Assembly: GCA_030269625.1 (NCBI GenBank)
Contig: JAJDFZ010000011.1
Span: forward strand, 1 to 45,358
Source of the DNA: Oxalobacter sp. OttesenSCG-928-P03
GTDB lineage: Bacteria; Pseudomonadota; Gammaproteobacteria; Burkholderiales; Burkholderiaceae_D
Length of the DNA: 45,358 bases
Reading direction: 5' to 3'
A program made the position numbers and the translations under genes. Every line of letters begins with the position of its first letter. The first letter of the stretch is position 1. The notes under the pieces are model-generated. The model made no database searches. It was not told the origin of the DNA and was given only the letters and a program-made list of their open reading frames with translations. This document shows, piece after piece, positions 33,019-42,343 of the stretch.

Positions 33019-33942
33019 ATGAAAACCATTAAAGCCGCAGTACATTCGCTGGGCAACATTGGCCGCCACGTTATCGACTGCCTGGTCTCTTCCCCCGACT
33101 TTGAATGCCTGGGCGTCGTCCGCCGGGTCGAGTCATTGGGGACACAGGCCCTGGAACGCCAGAACCTGCCTGATTTTGCCTCCATTGACGAACTGATTCT
33201 GAGCCGCGGAAAACCGGATGTGGTCATTCTTTGCGGCCCATCCCGTTCTGTCCCGGAAGATGCGCGCCAGTACCTTGCCAAAGGCATCTGCACGGTAGAC
33301 AGCTTTGATATTCATGAAGAAATTCCGGCACTGGTGCGCTCACTTGATGAAATCGCCCGGAAAAACGGCAGCGCCTCCATTACCGCTGCAGGCTGGGACC
33401 CGGGCACGGACTCGATATTCCGCGCCCTTTTCGAAGCCATGGCCCCGACCGGTGTGACTTTCACCAATTTCGGCCGCGGCCGCTCAATGGGGCACTCCGT
33501 TGCCGCACGGTCGATCGAGGGTGTTGCTGACGCCACCTCCATCACCATCCCTCTTGGTGGAGGACGGCACTCACGCCTGGTTTATGTTCTGCCCAAACCG
33601 GGCGCCTCTTTTGACAAGATCAAGGCAGACCTGACCGCCGATCCGTATTTCAGCAATGATCCGCTTGATATCCGCCAGGTGGCGACACCGGAAGAATTGG
33701 CTGCAGTGGCGGACAATTCCCATGGCGTGCTGATGGAAAGAATCGGCGCCTCCGGCAGCACCTCCAACCAGCGCCTGACGTTTGACATGCGAATCGATAA
33801 TCCTGCACTGACGTCACAGGTACTGGTTTCCTGTGCCCGTGCCGTTACCCGCATGGGGCCTGGCTGTCATACCATCATCGATATCCCGCCGGTTCTGCTT
33901 TTGCCCGGGGATCGCATGGCGCACATTGCGCGCCTGGTATAA
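33019..33942 (+). CDS. ddh: meso-Diaminopimelate D-dehydrogenase
   Basis: NADPH-dependent enzyme that interconverts meso-diaminopimelate and tetrahydrodipicolinate. It gives a one-step route to meso-DAP for cell wall and lysine. 307 residues. The N-terminal dinucleotide-binding fold runs AAVHSLGNIGRHVIDCLV. CTVDSFDIHEEIP, TAAGWDPGTDSIFRALFEA and GRGRSMGHSVAARSIEGV line up with the Corynebacterium enzyme (CTVDTYDNH, STGWDPG, GLSQGHSDALRRIPGV). The ATG at 33019 follows AAAGGAAG; the longer frame is rejected. The enzyme is rare in proteobacteria, which mostly use the succinylase route. Confidence 0.9.
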   Translation: MKTIKAAVHSLGNIGRHVIDCLVSSPDFECLGVVRRVESLGTQALERQNLPDFASIDELILSRGKPDVVILCGPSRSVPEDARQYLAKGICTVDSFDIHEEIPALVRSLDEIARKNGSASITAAGWDPGTDSIFRALFEAMAPTGVTFTNFGRGRSMGHSVAARSIEGVADATSITIPLGGGRHSRLVYVLPKPGASFDKIKADLTADPYFSNDPLDIRQVATPEELAAVADNSHGVLMERIGASGSTSNQRLTFDMRIDNPALTSQVLVSCARAVTRMGPGCHTIIDIPPVLLLPGDRMAHIARLV

Positions 33943-33973
33943 CCCTGCCGCATCCTCGCCGGGATGTGACGGC

Positions 33974-34159
33974 TTAATCATAGCGTTCGTCACGTCCCAG
34001 CGAGCGGTCCCGCTCCATGCGATGATACATTTCGTGAAATGACTCCTCATGCATATCAAAAATGTCATCGTGCTCATCGATGAAATCGCCATCAAAACTA
34101 TCCACAAATTCCTGTTCGCGGATTTTTTTGGGCTTCGAACGTTTCTTCCCGGTATTCAT
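33974..34159 (-). CDS. Small acidic hypothetical protein
   Basis: 61 residues. The ATG at 34159 follows GGAAGGAAT by 2-7 bases; the frame to 34249 adds an unlikely leader. A basic N-terminus (KKRSKPKKIREQ) is followed by an Asp/Glu/His/Met-rich tail (FDGDFIDEHDDIFDMHEESF). No family is recognised. It is cytoplasmic with no membrane segment or cysteine. The charge separation could suit a nucleic-acid or metal-binding role, but this is speculation. It is convergent with ddh and divergent from the AI-2E-family permease. Confidence 0.6.
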   Translation of the reverse strand: MNTGKKRSKPKKIREQEFVDSFDGDFIDEHDDIFDMHEESFHEMYHRMERDRSLGRDERYD

Positions 34160-34376
34160 GGATTCCTTCCTTCGCAATGCGGCAGACCTGTCACTTTTTC
34201 CGCACATGTTGAGGTGATTTCCGAAGCCGGAATTGAGAAATATCAACAAAACGTTTTATGGAGCACAGCAAATTGATTGCGCCAGCACAACCCGGTACGA
34301 CGCGCGCCTCCTGTACCATGCCGGAACCGCCCCGCATTTCTCATCAGCCAGTAACGCCAACCGGACTCGCTCACAT

Positions 34377-35480
34377 ATGAACCGCCCGCATCTTCATCAA
34401 AAAATTTTCCTCTCGCTTCTTGTCATCATTACGCTGGCATTTTTCTGGCTGCTTCTGCCGTTTTCCGGCGCGATTTTCTGGGCATTTATCTTTGCCGTTC
34501 TGTTTACCCCGCTTTTTAACCGGATACAGGAAAAAATGCCGGAGAAAAGAACCCTGGCGGCCATCCTGACCCTGCTGTGCTGCCTGCTGCTGGCAATTTT
34601 CCCCCTGACCCTCATTATCCTGTCGCTGGCAGGAGAAGGTGAAATGCTCTACCGGAAAATCCTGAGCGGTGAAATCGATTTCAACCGCACCTTCATGGAA
34701 ATTTACAGCAGTCTGCCGGAATGGATCAGCCGTATCCTGCAGATCTTTGGCGTCAGTGATATCGGCGACCTCCAGCAAAAAACCGCGGACAGCCTGATGC
34801 AGGCCAGCCGGACTATCGCAGGCAAGGTCTTTACCATCGGGCAGAATATTTTCGGGTTTGGTGTTGGCGTCGTTATCATGCTTTACCTTCTCTTTTTTCT
34901 CTTCAGAGATGGCAAAGCTCTTGGGCATGCGATTCACAAGGCCATCCCCCTGGGCGAACAGCAGAAACATGAACTCCTGGTCCGCTTTACCGGCGTTATC
35001 CGGGCCACCGTCAAGGGCAATCTGATCGTCGTCATCGTACAGGGCGCACTGGGCGGACTCATTTTCTGGATACTGGGAATACAGGCCCCCGTGTTGTGGG
35101 GGGCTGTCATGGCATTTCTGTCGCTTTTCCCGGCGGGAGCCAGCCTCATCTGGATTCCTGCCGCCATTTACCTGCTCTGCACCGGCGCCATCATCAAAGG
35201 TGTCATCATGATTGCCTTTTGTGCTGTCGTCATCGGGCTGGTCGATAATCTTTTGCGCCCCCTTCTCGTCGGCAAGGATACGCAAATGCCGGATTATCTC
35301 GTCCTGATATCGACCCTGGGCGGTCTGAGCCTCTTCGGACTGAACGGCTTCGTGATCGGCCCCGTCATTGCCGCGCTCTTCATGACCTCATGGAAAATGT
35401 TTTCCGGCATCGACGCTCCCGCCACCGGAGAAATAACCGCAAAAACGCATGAAGCCGCATCTGCGGAAATACCGGATTAA
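34377..35480 (+). CDS. AI-2E family (PerM/YdiK-like) membrane protein
   Basis: 367 residues, about eight transmembrane helices. The N-terminus has IFLSLLVIITLAFFWLLLPF and FWAFIFAVLFTPLFNRI. The central part has FLFRDGKALGHAIHKAIPL, typical of the family. The C-terminus has VDNLLRPLLVGKDTQMPDYL and LGGLSLFGLNGFVIGPVIAAL, the most conserved block of this superfamily. Although named for autoinducer-2 export, most members are putative permeases or Na+/H+-type transporters of unknown substrate. The ATG at 34377 begins just before the first helix; the frame back to 34233 is not coding in look. It converges on tex. Confidence 0.92.
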   Translation: MNRPHLHQKIFLSLLVIITLAFFWLLLPFSGAIFWAFIFAVLFTPLFNRIQEKMPEKRTLAAILTLLCCLLLAIFPLTLIILSLAGEGEMLYRKILSGEIDFNRTFMEIYSSLPEWISRILQIFGVSDIGDLQQKTADSLMQASRTIAGKVFTIGQNIFGFGVGVVIMLYLLFFLFRDGKALGHAIHKAIPLGEQQKHELLVRFTGVIRATVKGNLIVVIVQGALGGLIFWILGIQAPVLWGAVMAFLSLFPAGASLIWIPAAIYLLCTGAIIKGVIMIAFCAVVIGLVDNLLRPLLVGKDTQMPDYLVLISTLGGLSLFGLNGFVIGPVIAALFMTSWKMFSGIDAPATGEITAKTHEAASAEIPD

Positions 35481-35487
35481 CCCCGCC

Positions 35488-37833
35488 TCATCTTTCTTTC
35501 AGGCGGGAAAAGGCATCCGCCATTGCCGTACCGGATGCCGGTGAGTGTTTTTTTTCTTCCGGTTTGCGGGGTTTGCCCTTTCCTGCCTTGCCGGATTTTT
35601 CAGGCGCCGGTTCTGCTGTGGATGCGCTGCTGTCGGTCAGACGCATCGACAGGCTGATCCGGTTTCGCTTCATGTCCACTTCCATCACTTTGACCTTCAC
35701 GATCTGTCCGGCACTGACAACCTGGTGCGGGTCCCGGACAAAACGGTCTGACATTGCGGAAATATGGACCAGCCCGTCCTGGTGAACCCCTATATCCACA
35801 AAGGCGCCAAAAGCCGTCACATTCGTCACGACGCCTTCAAGGATCATGTCAGGTTCCAGATCCGCAATTTCCTCAACACCCTCCTTGAATGCCGCACTGA
35901 CGAAAGCCGGCCGGGGATCCCGCCCCGGCTTTTCAAGTTCGGAAAGGATGTCGGTCACGGTGGGGACACCAAAACGCTCGTCCGCGTATTTCTGTGGCTG
36001 AAGTGACTCAAGGAGAGACTTGTCGCCAATCACGGATTTGATATCTTTTTTGATATCCGCCAGGATTTTTTCCACGACCGGATAGGATTCCGGATGAACA
36101 GCTGACGCATCCAGCGGGTTTTCCCCATCCGGGATACGAAGAAAACCCGCGGAAAGCTCAAAGGTTTTTTCCCCCAGGCGCGGAACAGACTTCAGATCGG
36201 TACGGGAAGCAAAGCGGCCGTTCTTGTCCCGGTAAGCGACAATGTTTTTCGCCAGTGTTTCGCCAATCCCGGAAACCCGGGCAAGAAGAGGGGCCGAAGC
36301 CGTGTTGACATCCACACCGATCGCGTTCACGCAATCCTCGACAACCGCATCCAGTGTCCGCGCAAGGCCATGCTGCGAAACATCATGCTGATACTGACCG
36401 ACACCGATCGATTTCGGATCGATTTTCACCAGTTCCGCCAGCGGGTCCTGCAATCGCCGAGCAATGGAAACGGCTCCCCGAAGCGAGACATCCAGCTCGG
36501 GCAATTCCTGTGAGGCATACTCTGATGCAGAATAAACGGAAGCGCCAGCTTCCGACACCATGACCTTGGCAAACCGCTCTTTGCTCTGCCTGAGCAGATC
36601 CTGCGCCAGCCGGTCCGTTTCGCGTGAGGCAGTGCCATTGCCAATGGCAACCAGGCTGACACCGTGCTTTTCGATCAGCTTTGACAGCGCACTGATCGTA
36701 CCGTTCCAGTCATTTTTCGGCTGATGCGGAAAAACTGTTCCGGTATCCAGCACTTTCCCTGTTTCATCCACAACGGCAACCTTGACGCCGGTTCTCAAGC
36801 CGGGATCCAGTCCCATCGTTACACGCGGGCCGGCAGGGGCTGCCAGGAGCAGTGCTTTCAGGTTCTGCGCAAAAATATCGATGGCATCAGCCTCTGCTTT
36901 TTCCCGCAGCGCTGTCATGAGACCATTCTCAAGATGGGTAAAAATCCGCACACGCCAGGCCCATCTCACCGTATCCATGAGCCAGCGGTCTGCCGGACGC
37001 CCCTTGTCGGCAATCTCAAAATGAGATGCAATCCGGGTTTCACACGGGTTGTGCGGCGCATCCCATTTGGGCCGCTCGGGTTCGGAATCCAGCCGAAGGC
37101 GAACCGCCAGGATCTCCTCGCGACGCCCCCTGAAAAGCGCCAGGGCCCGGTGAGAAGGAATGACGGCAAGCGGCTCGGCATAATCGAAGTAATCGGAAAA
37201 CCGGATGCCTTCCTGCTCCTTTCCTTCGAGAACGCGGGATTCCACCACGCCATGCTCGTGCAGATACGTGCGCAATACCTGCAGCAAAACCGCTTCCTCG
37301 GCAAAACGCTCCATGAGAATCTGTCTCGCACCCTCCAGTGCCGCAGCCACATCCGGCACACCCGGATTTTCCCCGTTTTCTGCCGTAAAAGGGGGCAGGA
37401 TGTATTTTGCTGCCTCCACATCCGGTTCCAGCATCGGATCTGACAACAGGGCATCGGCCAGCCGCACCAGCCCGGCTTCATGCGCGATCTGCGCTTTCGT
37501 GCGGCGCTTGGGGCGATAAGGCAGATACAGGTCTTCCAGTGTTGTCTTGTCGGCGGCAGCCAAAACGGCCGCCTTGAGCTCCGGGCTCATTTTCCCCTGC
37601 TCTTCAATGCTTTTAAGCACGGTATCGCGGCGTGCCTCGAGTTCCCGCAGATAATATAACTGCTCCTCCAGAAGACGAAGCTGCGCATCATCCAGCCCGC
37701 CGGTAACTTCCTTGCGATAGCGCGCGATAAAAGGAACCGTCGCTCCCTCATCCAGAAGACTGACCGCCGCCAGAACCTGTCTATCTGAAACAGCCAGCAT
37801 GGATGCAATACGTTGTTCTATTGATGGCAACAT
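35488..37833 (-). CDS. tex: Tex RNA-binding transcription accessory protein
   Basis: 781 residues. Tex binds nucleic acid and affects transcription and toxin expression in several bacteria. The N-terminal helical region includes [19 protein letters not shown], the Tex hallmark. The central YqgF-like RNase H fold contains [19 protein letters not shown]. The helix-hairpin-helix region [16 protein letters not shown] is followed by an S1 domain with [20 protein letters not shown] near residues 640-710. The last 40 residues are charged and disordered ([20 protein letters not shown]). The ATG at 37833 is chosen; the frame to 38007 crosses the promoter region divergent from the helicase. The end converges on the AI-2E gene. 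Confidence 0.96.
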   Translation of the reverse strand: MLPSIEQRIASMLAVSDRQVLAAVSLLDEGATVPFIARYRKEVTGGLDDAQLRLLEEQLYYLRELEARRDTVLKSIEEQGKMSPELKAAVLAAADKTTLEDLYLPYRPKRRTKAQIAHEAGLVRLADALLSDPMLEPDVEAAKYILPPFTAENGENPGVPDVAAALEGARQILMERFAEEAVLLQVLRTYLHEHGVVESRVLEGKEQEGIRFSDYFDYAEPLAVIPSHRALALFRGRREEILAVRLRLDSEPERPKWDAPHNPCETRIASHFEIADKGRPADRWLMDTVRWAWRVRIFTHLENGLMTALREKAEADAIDIFAQNLKALLLAAPAGPRVTMGLDPGLRTGVKVAVVDETGKVLDTGTVFPHQPKNDWNGTISALSKLIEKHGVSLVAIGNGTASRETDRLAQDLLRQSKERFAKVMVSEAGASVYSASEYASQELPELDVSLRGAVSIARRLQDPLAELVKIDPKSIGVGQYQHDVSQHGLARTLDAVVEDCVNAIGVDVNTASAPLLARVSGIGETLAKNIVAYRDKNGRFASRTDLKSVPRLGEKTFELSAGFLRIPDGENPLDASAVHPESYPVVEKILADIKKDIKSVIGDKSLLESLQPQKYADERFGVPTVTDILSELEKPGRDPRPAFVSAAFKEGVEEIADLEPDMILEGVVTNVTAFGAFVDIGVHQDGLVHISAMSDRFVRDPHQVVSAGQIVKVKVMEVDMKRNRISLSMRLTDSSASTAEPAPEKSGKAGKGKPRKPEEKKHSPASGTAMADAFSRLKER

Positions 37834-38041
37834 GAAAATCCGGAATAAAAAACAGAAAACCGAAATGATACGGAATTCAGCAGAATATGCCACCCCTGCC
37901 TGATTTTTCCATACCGGCCGTTTTTCTTTTGTGCATGAAAAATACCATTTAAAAAATACCCCCTCCCCTTTTTGACATTTATGATCGATAATGTCTCTTT
38001 CGCCCACAAAAAATATCGCCGAAAGGCGATGTCACGGTTAT

Positions 38042-41000
38042 ATGAACTTCTCACAGGAAGACATCCAGAAACAGTTTGATGAGGCCACATACCAGGCGGG
38101 CCTGGACTATGCCAAACATGATTATGTCAAACAGGTTCAGCTCGCTGCCAACCTGATCCGCTCACAGGTAAAGGGGCCGGGCAACCAGGTCTTCCAGCAG
38201 AATATTTTTCTCAAATCAACCGTCAAGGGCCTGCTTTTTCAGGGAACCTGCACATGCTCTGACCACACGAACTGCAAACATGTCGTTTCTGTTCTTGTCA
38301 CGGTGCTCCGCAAGAAAAAAATGGCCAGCGCCCAGCCTGTATCCGCCCCTGTCGCCTCATGGCTTCAGCGGCTGCGCAGCGCCACTTTTGGCGCAAGCGA
38401 CCCGGTGGCAGCGCCTGACACCGAAATCCAGGAAAAACCATCCCAGCGGCTCCTGTATATCCTCTCACCGGATCAGGCTGACAGGCGTACCTTTTTGGGC
38501 ATGTGCAAAGTCCGCTTCAGACCGAATGGCGAAATCGCATCCGCCACACCTGTCAGCGACCCGCCGGCCCTTCTGACAGAAAAGCCGGACTATATCCAGC
38601 CTGAAGATGATGGCCCGATTCGCCTTTTCATCGCCATGCGGGGCGGCCATGTCCCCCAGGGGCAAAACCTTGTCGAACCACGCGGCCCCATTGGTGCCCA
38701 GCTCCTGCGTATCCTGATTGACCGCCAGCAATTGCTGTGGACCAACTCATGGAGCGATATCGGGAAGGGCCTGCTTTTCCCGCTGCGCGCCGCGCCTCCC
38801 CGGGAAGCCCGGCTGGTCTGGCTGGAAACGGAATCCACCCTCCGTCTTTCCTGGGAATTTGCTCCCCTGCCGGAAAACGGGGAAAACCGGCGTACGGCGA
38901 AAAAACAGCGAATAGACTATATCCTGCCGACAGAACCCGCCTGGTACATGGATAACCTGACCTGCGGCGAACTCATTTTGCCAACAAACGATACCGGCAT
39001 ATCGGTCAAGGACCTGCAGGAACTGGTATCCCAGGCACCTCCTGTTCCTATCAAGGATAAAACCGCTGTATCGCGGATGCTGATCACACAGGGACTGTCT
39101 GAACTGATCCCGCCGCCCGAATCCATGAAAGAATCTGTCCGCAAGGATATCAGGCCAACACCGGTCCTGCGCCTGGGCAGCATGCAGAACAAGGGAACCG
39201 CGCAGGCAGAATTGTCCTCCTGGTATGACTATGCCCAATTGCTTTTCGATTATGACGGACAACAGGTTTTTTACGGGACATCAGTCCCCATCATGCGGGC
39301 ACAGGGCGCCGCCATCGAACGCATTCTGCGCAATGAAAAAATGGAGGCCGGATTCTTTGACACCCTCCACCAGGCCGGCTTTGTCCTGCAGGATAATTCG
39401 GGACTGTCCCATACAACCCTGCCCGGGCTTTTAGACCTCCCGTCCCAGTCAGACTGGATGCAATTTACCAGCGTGATCATGCCGGAACTGAAAAAACAGG
39501 GATGGCATATCGAAAAAACACAGGAATACCGTTATGACATCGCCGAAATCGAAGACTGGTATGCGCGTGTCACCGATGAAAGCAAAAGCAGCGGCAAGGA
39601 CTGGTTCAGCCTGGAACTGGGCATTGTCGTTAACAAACAGCGCATTTCCCTCCTGCCGCTTCTGGTCACACTGATCAGGACCGCACCGGAAGAGTTCGAT
39701 CCCAAAAAGCTCGGTGAAAAACCGGATCATGAAGCCCTTCTGACCACCCTGCCGGACGGCCTTCGTGTTGCCCTGCCATGGGGACGGATCAAGCCGATCC
39801 TGCGCACACTGGGTGAGCTTTATTTCACGGACCGGGATGACCACTCGATCCGCCTGCACGCGCTGGACTCTCCTCGCCTGGCCGAACTTTCCAAGGAACT
39901 GCCTTTACACTGGCTGAATGGTGAGCGCCTGCTTGAAATGGGAACACGCCTGGCCGAATTTGATGGCGTCCAGAAAGTTCATCCACCCAAAACACTCCGG
40001 GCATCCCTGCGCGATTATCAGCTTGAAGGGCTTTCCTGGATGCAGTTTTTGCGGGAATACGAACTGGCCGGCATTCTGGCCGATGACATGGGGCTGGGCA
40101 AAACACTCCAGACTCTCTCGCACATCCTGCTTGAAAAAGAAGCCGGCAGACTGACCCAGCCCGCACTGGTTGTGGCCCCCACCAGCCTGATGAGCAACTG
40201 GCAGGAAGAGGCCGAGCGCTTTGCGCCGGAGCTGCGCGTACTGGTCCTGCAGGGCAAGGATCGCATCAAGCGGTTTGAGCGCATTGAGCAGTATGACCTG
40301 GTCCTGACAACCTATGCCCTTTTGCCAAGAGATGAGCAGGAATTGCAGGAACATGAATACCACCTGCTGATCCTCGATGAATCGCAGTACATCAAGAATA
40401 TCCGCTCCAAGGCCGCGCAGATCGCGACCACCCTTCGTGCGCGCCATCGCCTGTGCCTGACGGGCACTCCGCTGGAAAACCATCTTGGAGAACTGTGGTC
40501 CCAGTTCCATTTTCTTTTGCCCGGCCTTTTGGGTAATGAAAAAACCTTCAACAGCGAGTTCCGCCACCCCATTGAAAAACTGGCTGACGATAACCGCAGG
40601 GCGCTTCTGGCCAGGCGTATTCGCCCCTTCCTCCTGCGCCGGACCAAGGACAAGGTTGCCGATGAGCTGCCGCCAAAAACCGAGATGGTTCGCAATGTGG
40701 AACTCACATCCTCGCAGCGGGATATCTATGAAACCGTGCGTCTCGCCATGGACAAGAAAATCCGTGACGAAATTGCCAAGAAAGGCGTGGCGCGAAGCCA
40801 GATCGTCATTCTCGATGCACTCCTGAAATTGCGCCAGGTCTGCTGCGACCCGCGTCTTTTGCGTGGCGGGGCCAACCGGAAGGCTGCGATGTCTGCCAAG
40901 CTTGCCGCCCTGATGGAGATGGTTGAGGAACTCCTGCTGGAAAACCGCCGCATTCTTGTTTTCTCCCAGTTCACCAGCATGCTGGCCCTGATCGAAGCCG

Positions 41001-41488
41001 AATTCAAGGCCCGGAATTTTTCCTATACGGTTCTGACCGGGGACACAGTTGATCGCGCCGGTGCCATTCGCACTTTCCAGGAGGGGCATGTTCCGCTTTT
41101 CCTGATCAGCCTGAAAGCGGGTGGCGTTGGCCTGAACCTGACCGCAGCGGATACGGTCATCCATTATGATCCCTGGTGGAACCCGGCTGTTGAAAACCAG
41201 GCAACCGACCGCGCATGGCGAATCGGACAGGACAAACCGGTTTTCGTCTACAAGCTGATCGCAAGGGGAACGCTGGAAGAAAAAATCCAGGAACTGCAGC
41301 AGAAAAAAGCGGATCTGGCTGACGCGATCCTGTCGACGGGAGAAACGCAAAGCGTGCAAATCACGCCGGAAGACCTGCAGGCCATTTTCGAGCCGCTGGA
41401 AAGCATCGGAGATGACGAACTCGAATTTGGCGAAATGGAGTCCCCTCCGCCTTCTCCTGTAAAACCGGCCAAAAAGCCGCGCAAATAA
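38042..41488 (+). CDS. SWIM-domain SNF2/Swi2-type helicase (RapA-like)
   Basis: 1148 residues. Residues C70, C72, C78 and H80 form a SWIM zinc finger (CxCx5CxH). The middle is a long bacterial SNF2-associated region. The helicase core starts with DDMGLGKT near residue 680 (Walker A), then LILDESQ near 777 (Walker B). The second lobe has FSQFTSMLALIEAEF, LKAGGVGLNLTAADTVI, and QATDRAWRIGQ near 1052 (motif VI). ATP-driven translocation on duplex DNA or nucleoprotein is expected; such proteins remodel DNA-protein complexes. I start at 38042, since the ATG at 37991 has no ribosome site and lies in the space shared with tex. Confidence 0.94.
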   Translation: MNFSQEDIQKQFDEATYQAGLDYAKHDYVKQVQLAANLIRSQVKGPGNQVFQQNIFLKSTVKGLLFQGTCTCSDHTNCKHVVSVLVTVLRKKKMASAQPVSAPVASWLQRLRSATFGASDPVAAPDTEIQEKPSQRLLYILSPDQADRRTFLGMCKVRFRPNGEIASATPVSDPPALLTEKPDYIQPEDDGPIRLFIAMRGGHVPQGQNLVEPRGPIGAQLLRILIDRQQLLWTNSWSDIGKGLLFPLRAAPPREARLVWLETESTLRLSWEFAPLPENGENRRTAKKQRIDYILPTEPAWYMDNLTCGELILPTNDTGISVKDLQELVSQAPPVPIKDKTAVSRMLITQGLSELIPPPESMKESVRKDIRPTPVLRLGSMQNKGTAQAELSSWYDYAQLLFDYDGQQVFYGTSVPIMRAQGAAIERILRNEKMEAGFFDTLHQAGFVLQDNSGLSHTTLPGLLDLPSQSDWMQFTSVIMPELKKQGWHIEKTQEYRYDIAEIEDWYARVTDESKSSGKDWFSLELGIVVNKQRISLLPLLVTLIRTAPEEFDPKKLGEKPDHEALLTTLPDGLRVALPWGRIKPILRTLGELYFTDRDDHSIRLHALDSPRLAELSKELPLHWLNGERLLEMGTRLAEFDGVQKVHPPKTLRASLRDYQLEGLSWMQFLREYELAGILADDMGLGKTLQTLSHILLEKEAGRLTQPALVVAPTSLMSNWQEEAERFAPELRVLVLQGKDRIKRFERIEQYDLVLTTYALLPRDEQELQEHEYHLLILDESQYIKNIRSKAAQIATTLRARHRLCLTGTPLENHLGELWSQFHFLLPGLLGNEKTFNSEFRHPIEKLADDNRRALLARRIRPFLLRRTKDKVADELPPKTEMVRNVELTSSQRDIYETVRLAMDKKIRDEIAKKGVARSQIVILDALLKLRQVCCDPRLLRGGANRKAAMSAKLAALMEMVEELLLENRRILVFSQFTSMLALIEAEFKARNFSYTVLTGDTVDRAGAIRTFQEGHVPLFLISLKAGGVGLNLTAADTVIHYDPWWNPAVENQATDRAWRIGQDKPVFVYKLIARGTLEEKIQELQQKKADLADAILSTGETQSVQITPEDLQAIFEPLESIGDDELEFGEMESPPPSPVKPAKKPRK

Positions 41489-41529
41489 AAACCGCTTTCT
41501 GTGCCCGGCCGGGCAACAGAAAGCGGTTT
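41489..41529 (-). terminator. Bidirectional terminator between the helicase and dps
   Basis: Perfect 14-base arms (41489-41502 and 41516-41529) enclose a GC palindrome, GCCCGGCCGGGC. On the minus strand TTTTTATTT follows (41491-41483), giving a strong dps terminator. On the plus strand a T-rich stretch after 41527 may also end the helicase transcript. Confidence 0.9.
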
Positions 41530-41545
41530 GTTTCCGTTATGTTTT

Positions 41546-42094
41546 TTACTTCTTCCGGGCCTTGGCCGCCGGCTTGGCCGAACGGGAAGCGGCTTTTGCC
41601 GGTGCGACCGCCTTGTCGGAATCGATCAGGCTTCTCAGCATCCAGGCATTCTTTTCATGTACCTGCATACGCTCGGTCAGAAGATCGACTGTCGGATCAT
41701 CACCGGCTTTGTCGGCCAGTGTGAGTACATCCCGGCTCAGGCGGCTGACGGCCTCGGAACCGGCCAGGACATCACGAATCATGTCTTCTGCACTTGGCAC
41801 GCCTTCGATTTCCTTGATGGAAGCCAGGCGCAGATACTCCTTGAGTGTGCCGGGTGCGGCAAAACCGAGTGAACGGATACGCTCGGCAATTTCATCCAGC
41901 GCATTCCACAGTTCCGTATACTGCTCCTCAAACATGACGTGCAGTGTCTGGAACATGGGACCTTTCACGTTCCAGTGATAATTATGTGTTTTCATGTACA
42001 GCAGGAAGCTTTCTGCCAGTATGCGCGAAAGGCCCTTGCTGATATTTTCACGATCTTTAACACTCATTCCGATATTGATTGCGGGAGCTGCCAT
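41546..42094 (-). CDS. dps: Dps/ferritin-like DNA-protecting protein
   Basis: 182 residues, cytoplasmic. Dps dodecamers oxidise ferrous iron with peroxide and coat DNA in stress. The ferroxidase set at the dimer interface is H40 (THNYHW), H52, E56, D67 and E71 in the family spacing. The first helix begins KDRENISKGLSRILAESF. The C-terminal tail (SDKAVAPAKAASRSAKPA) is lysine and alanine rich, a DNA-binding feature that is N-terminal in E. coli. It is monocistronic, with a terminator at 41529-41489 and 250 bases upstream. Confidence 0.95.
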   Translation of the reverse strand: MAAPAINIGMSVKDRENISKGLSRILAESFLLYMKTHNYHWNVKGPMFQTLHVMFEEQYTELWNALDEIAERIRSLGFAAPGTLKEYLRLASIKEIEGVPSAEDMIRDVLAGSEAVSRLSRDVLTLADKAGDDPTVDLLTERMQVHEKNAWMLRSLIDSDKAVAPAKAASRSAKPAAKARKK

Positions 42095-42343
42095 AATGCC
42101 ATTCCTCCTGATTAGATTATTATTTTCAAACGGCCGGAACAGTTAAGAGGTACTGCTGTTTCTGTCTGAAAAATCCATCCCGGCTGCACTGCGCTTCAAC
42201 GATATAAACGGCAGTATCGTATTGATACGTTTCTATTGTACCCGCATTTGAAAAATGGTTCTTGAAAGAAACGAATTCTTCCATTGCACGTCACCAAAAA
42301 AGAATTCGAATAAAGAGAAACGTGTTTTTATGCCGGACGGCAT

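Noticed and set aside
39905..41359. 484-codon minus-strand open frame
   Set aside because: It lies wholly inside the SNF2 helicase core, whose motifs are clear on the plus strand. The minus frame has no family features.
42270..42310. Inverted repeat CGAATTCTT/AAGAATTCG after the Atm1-type gene
   Set aside because: A 9-base arm with a 19-base loop gives a weak hairpin, and its position does not decide between terminator and operator.
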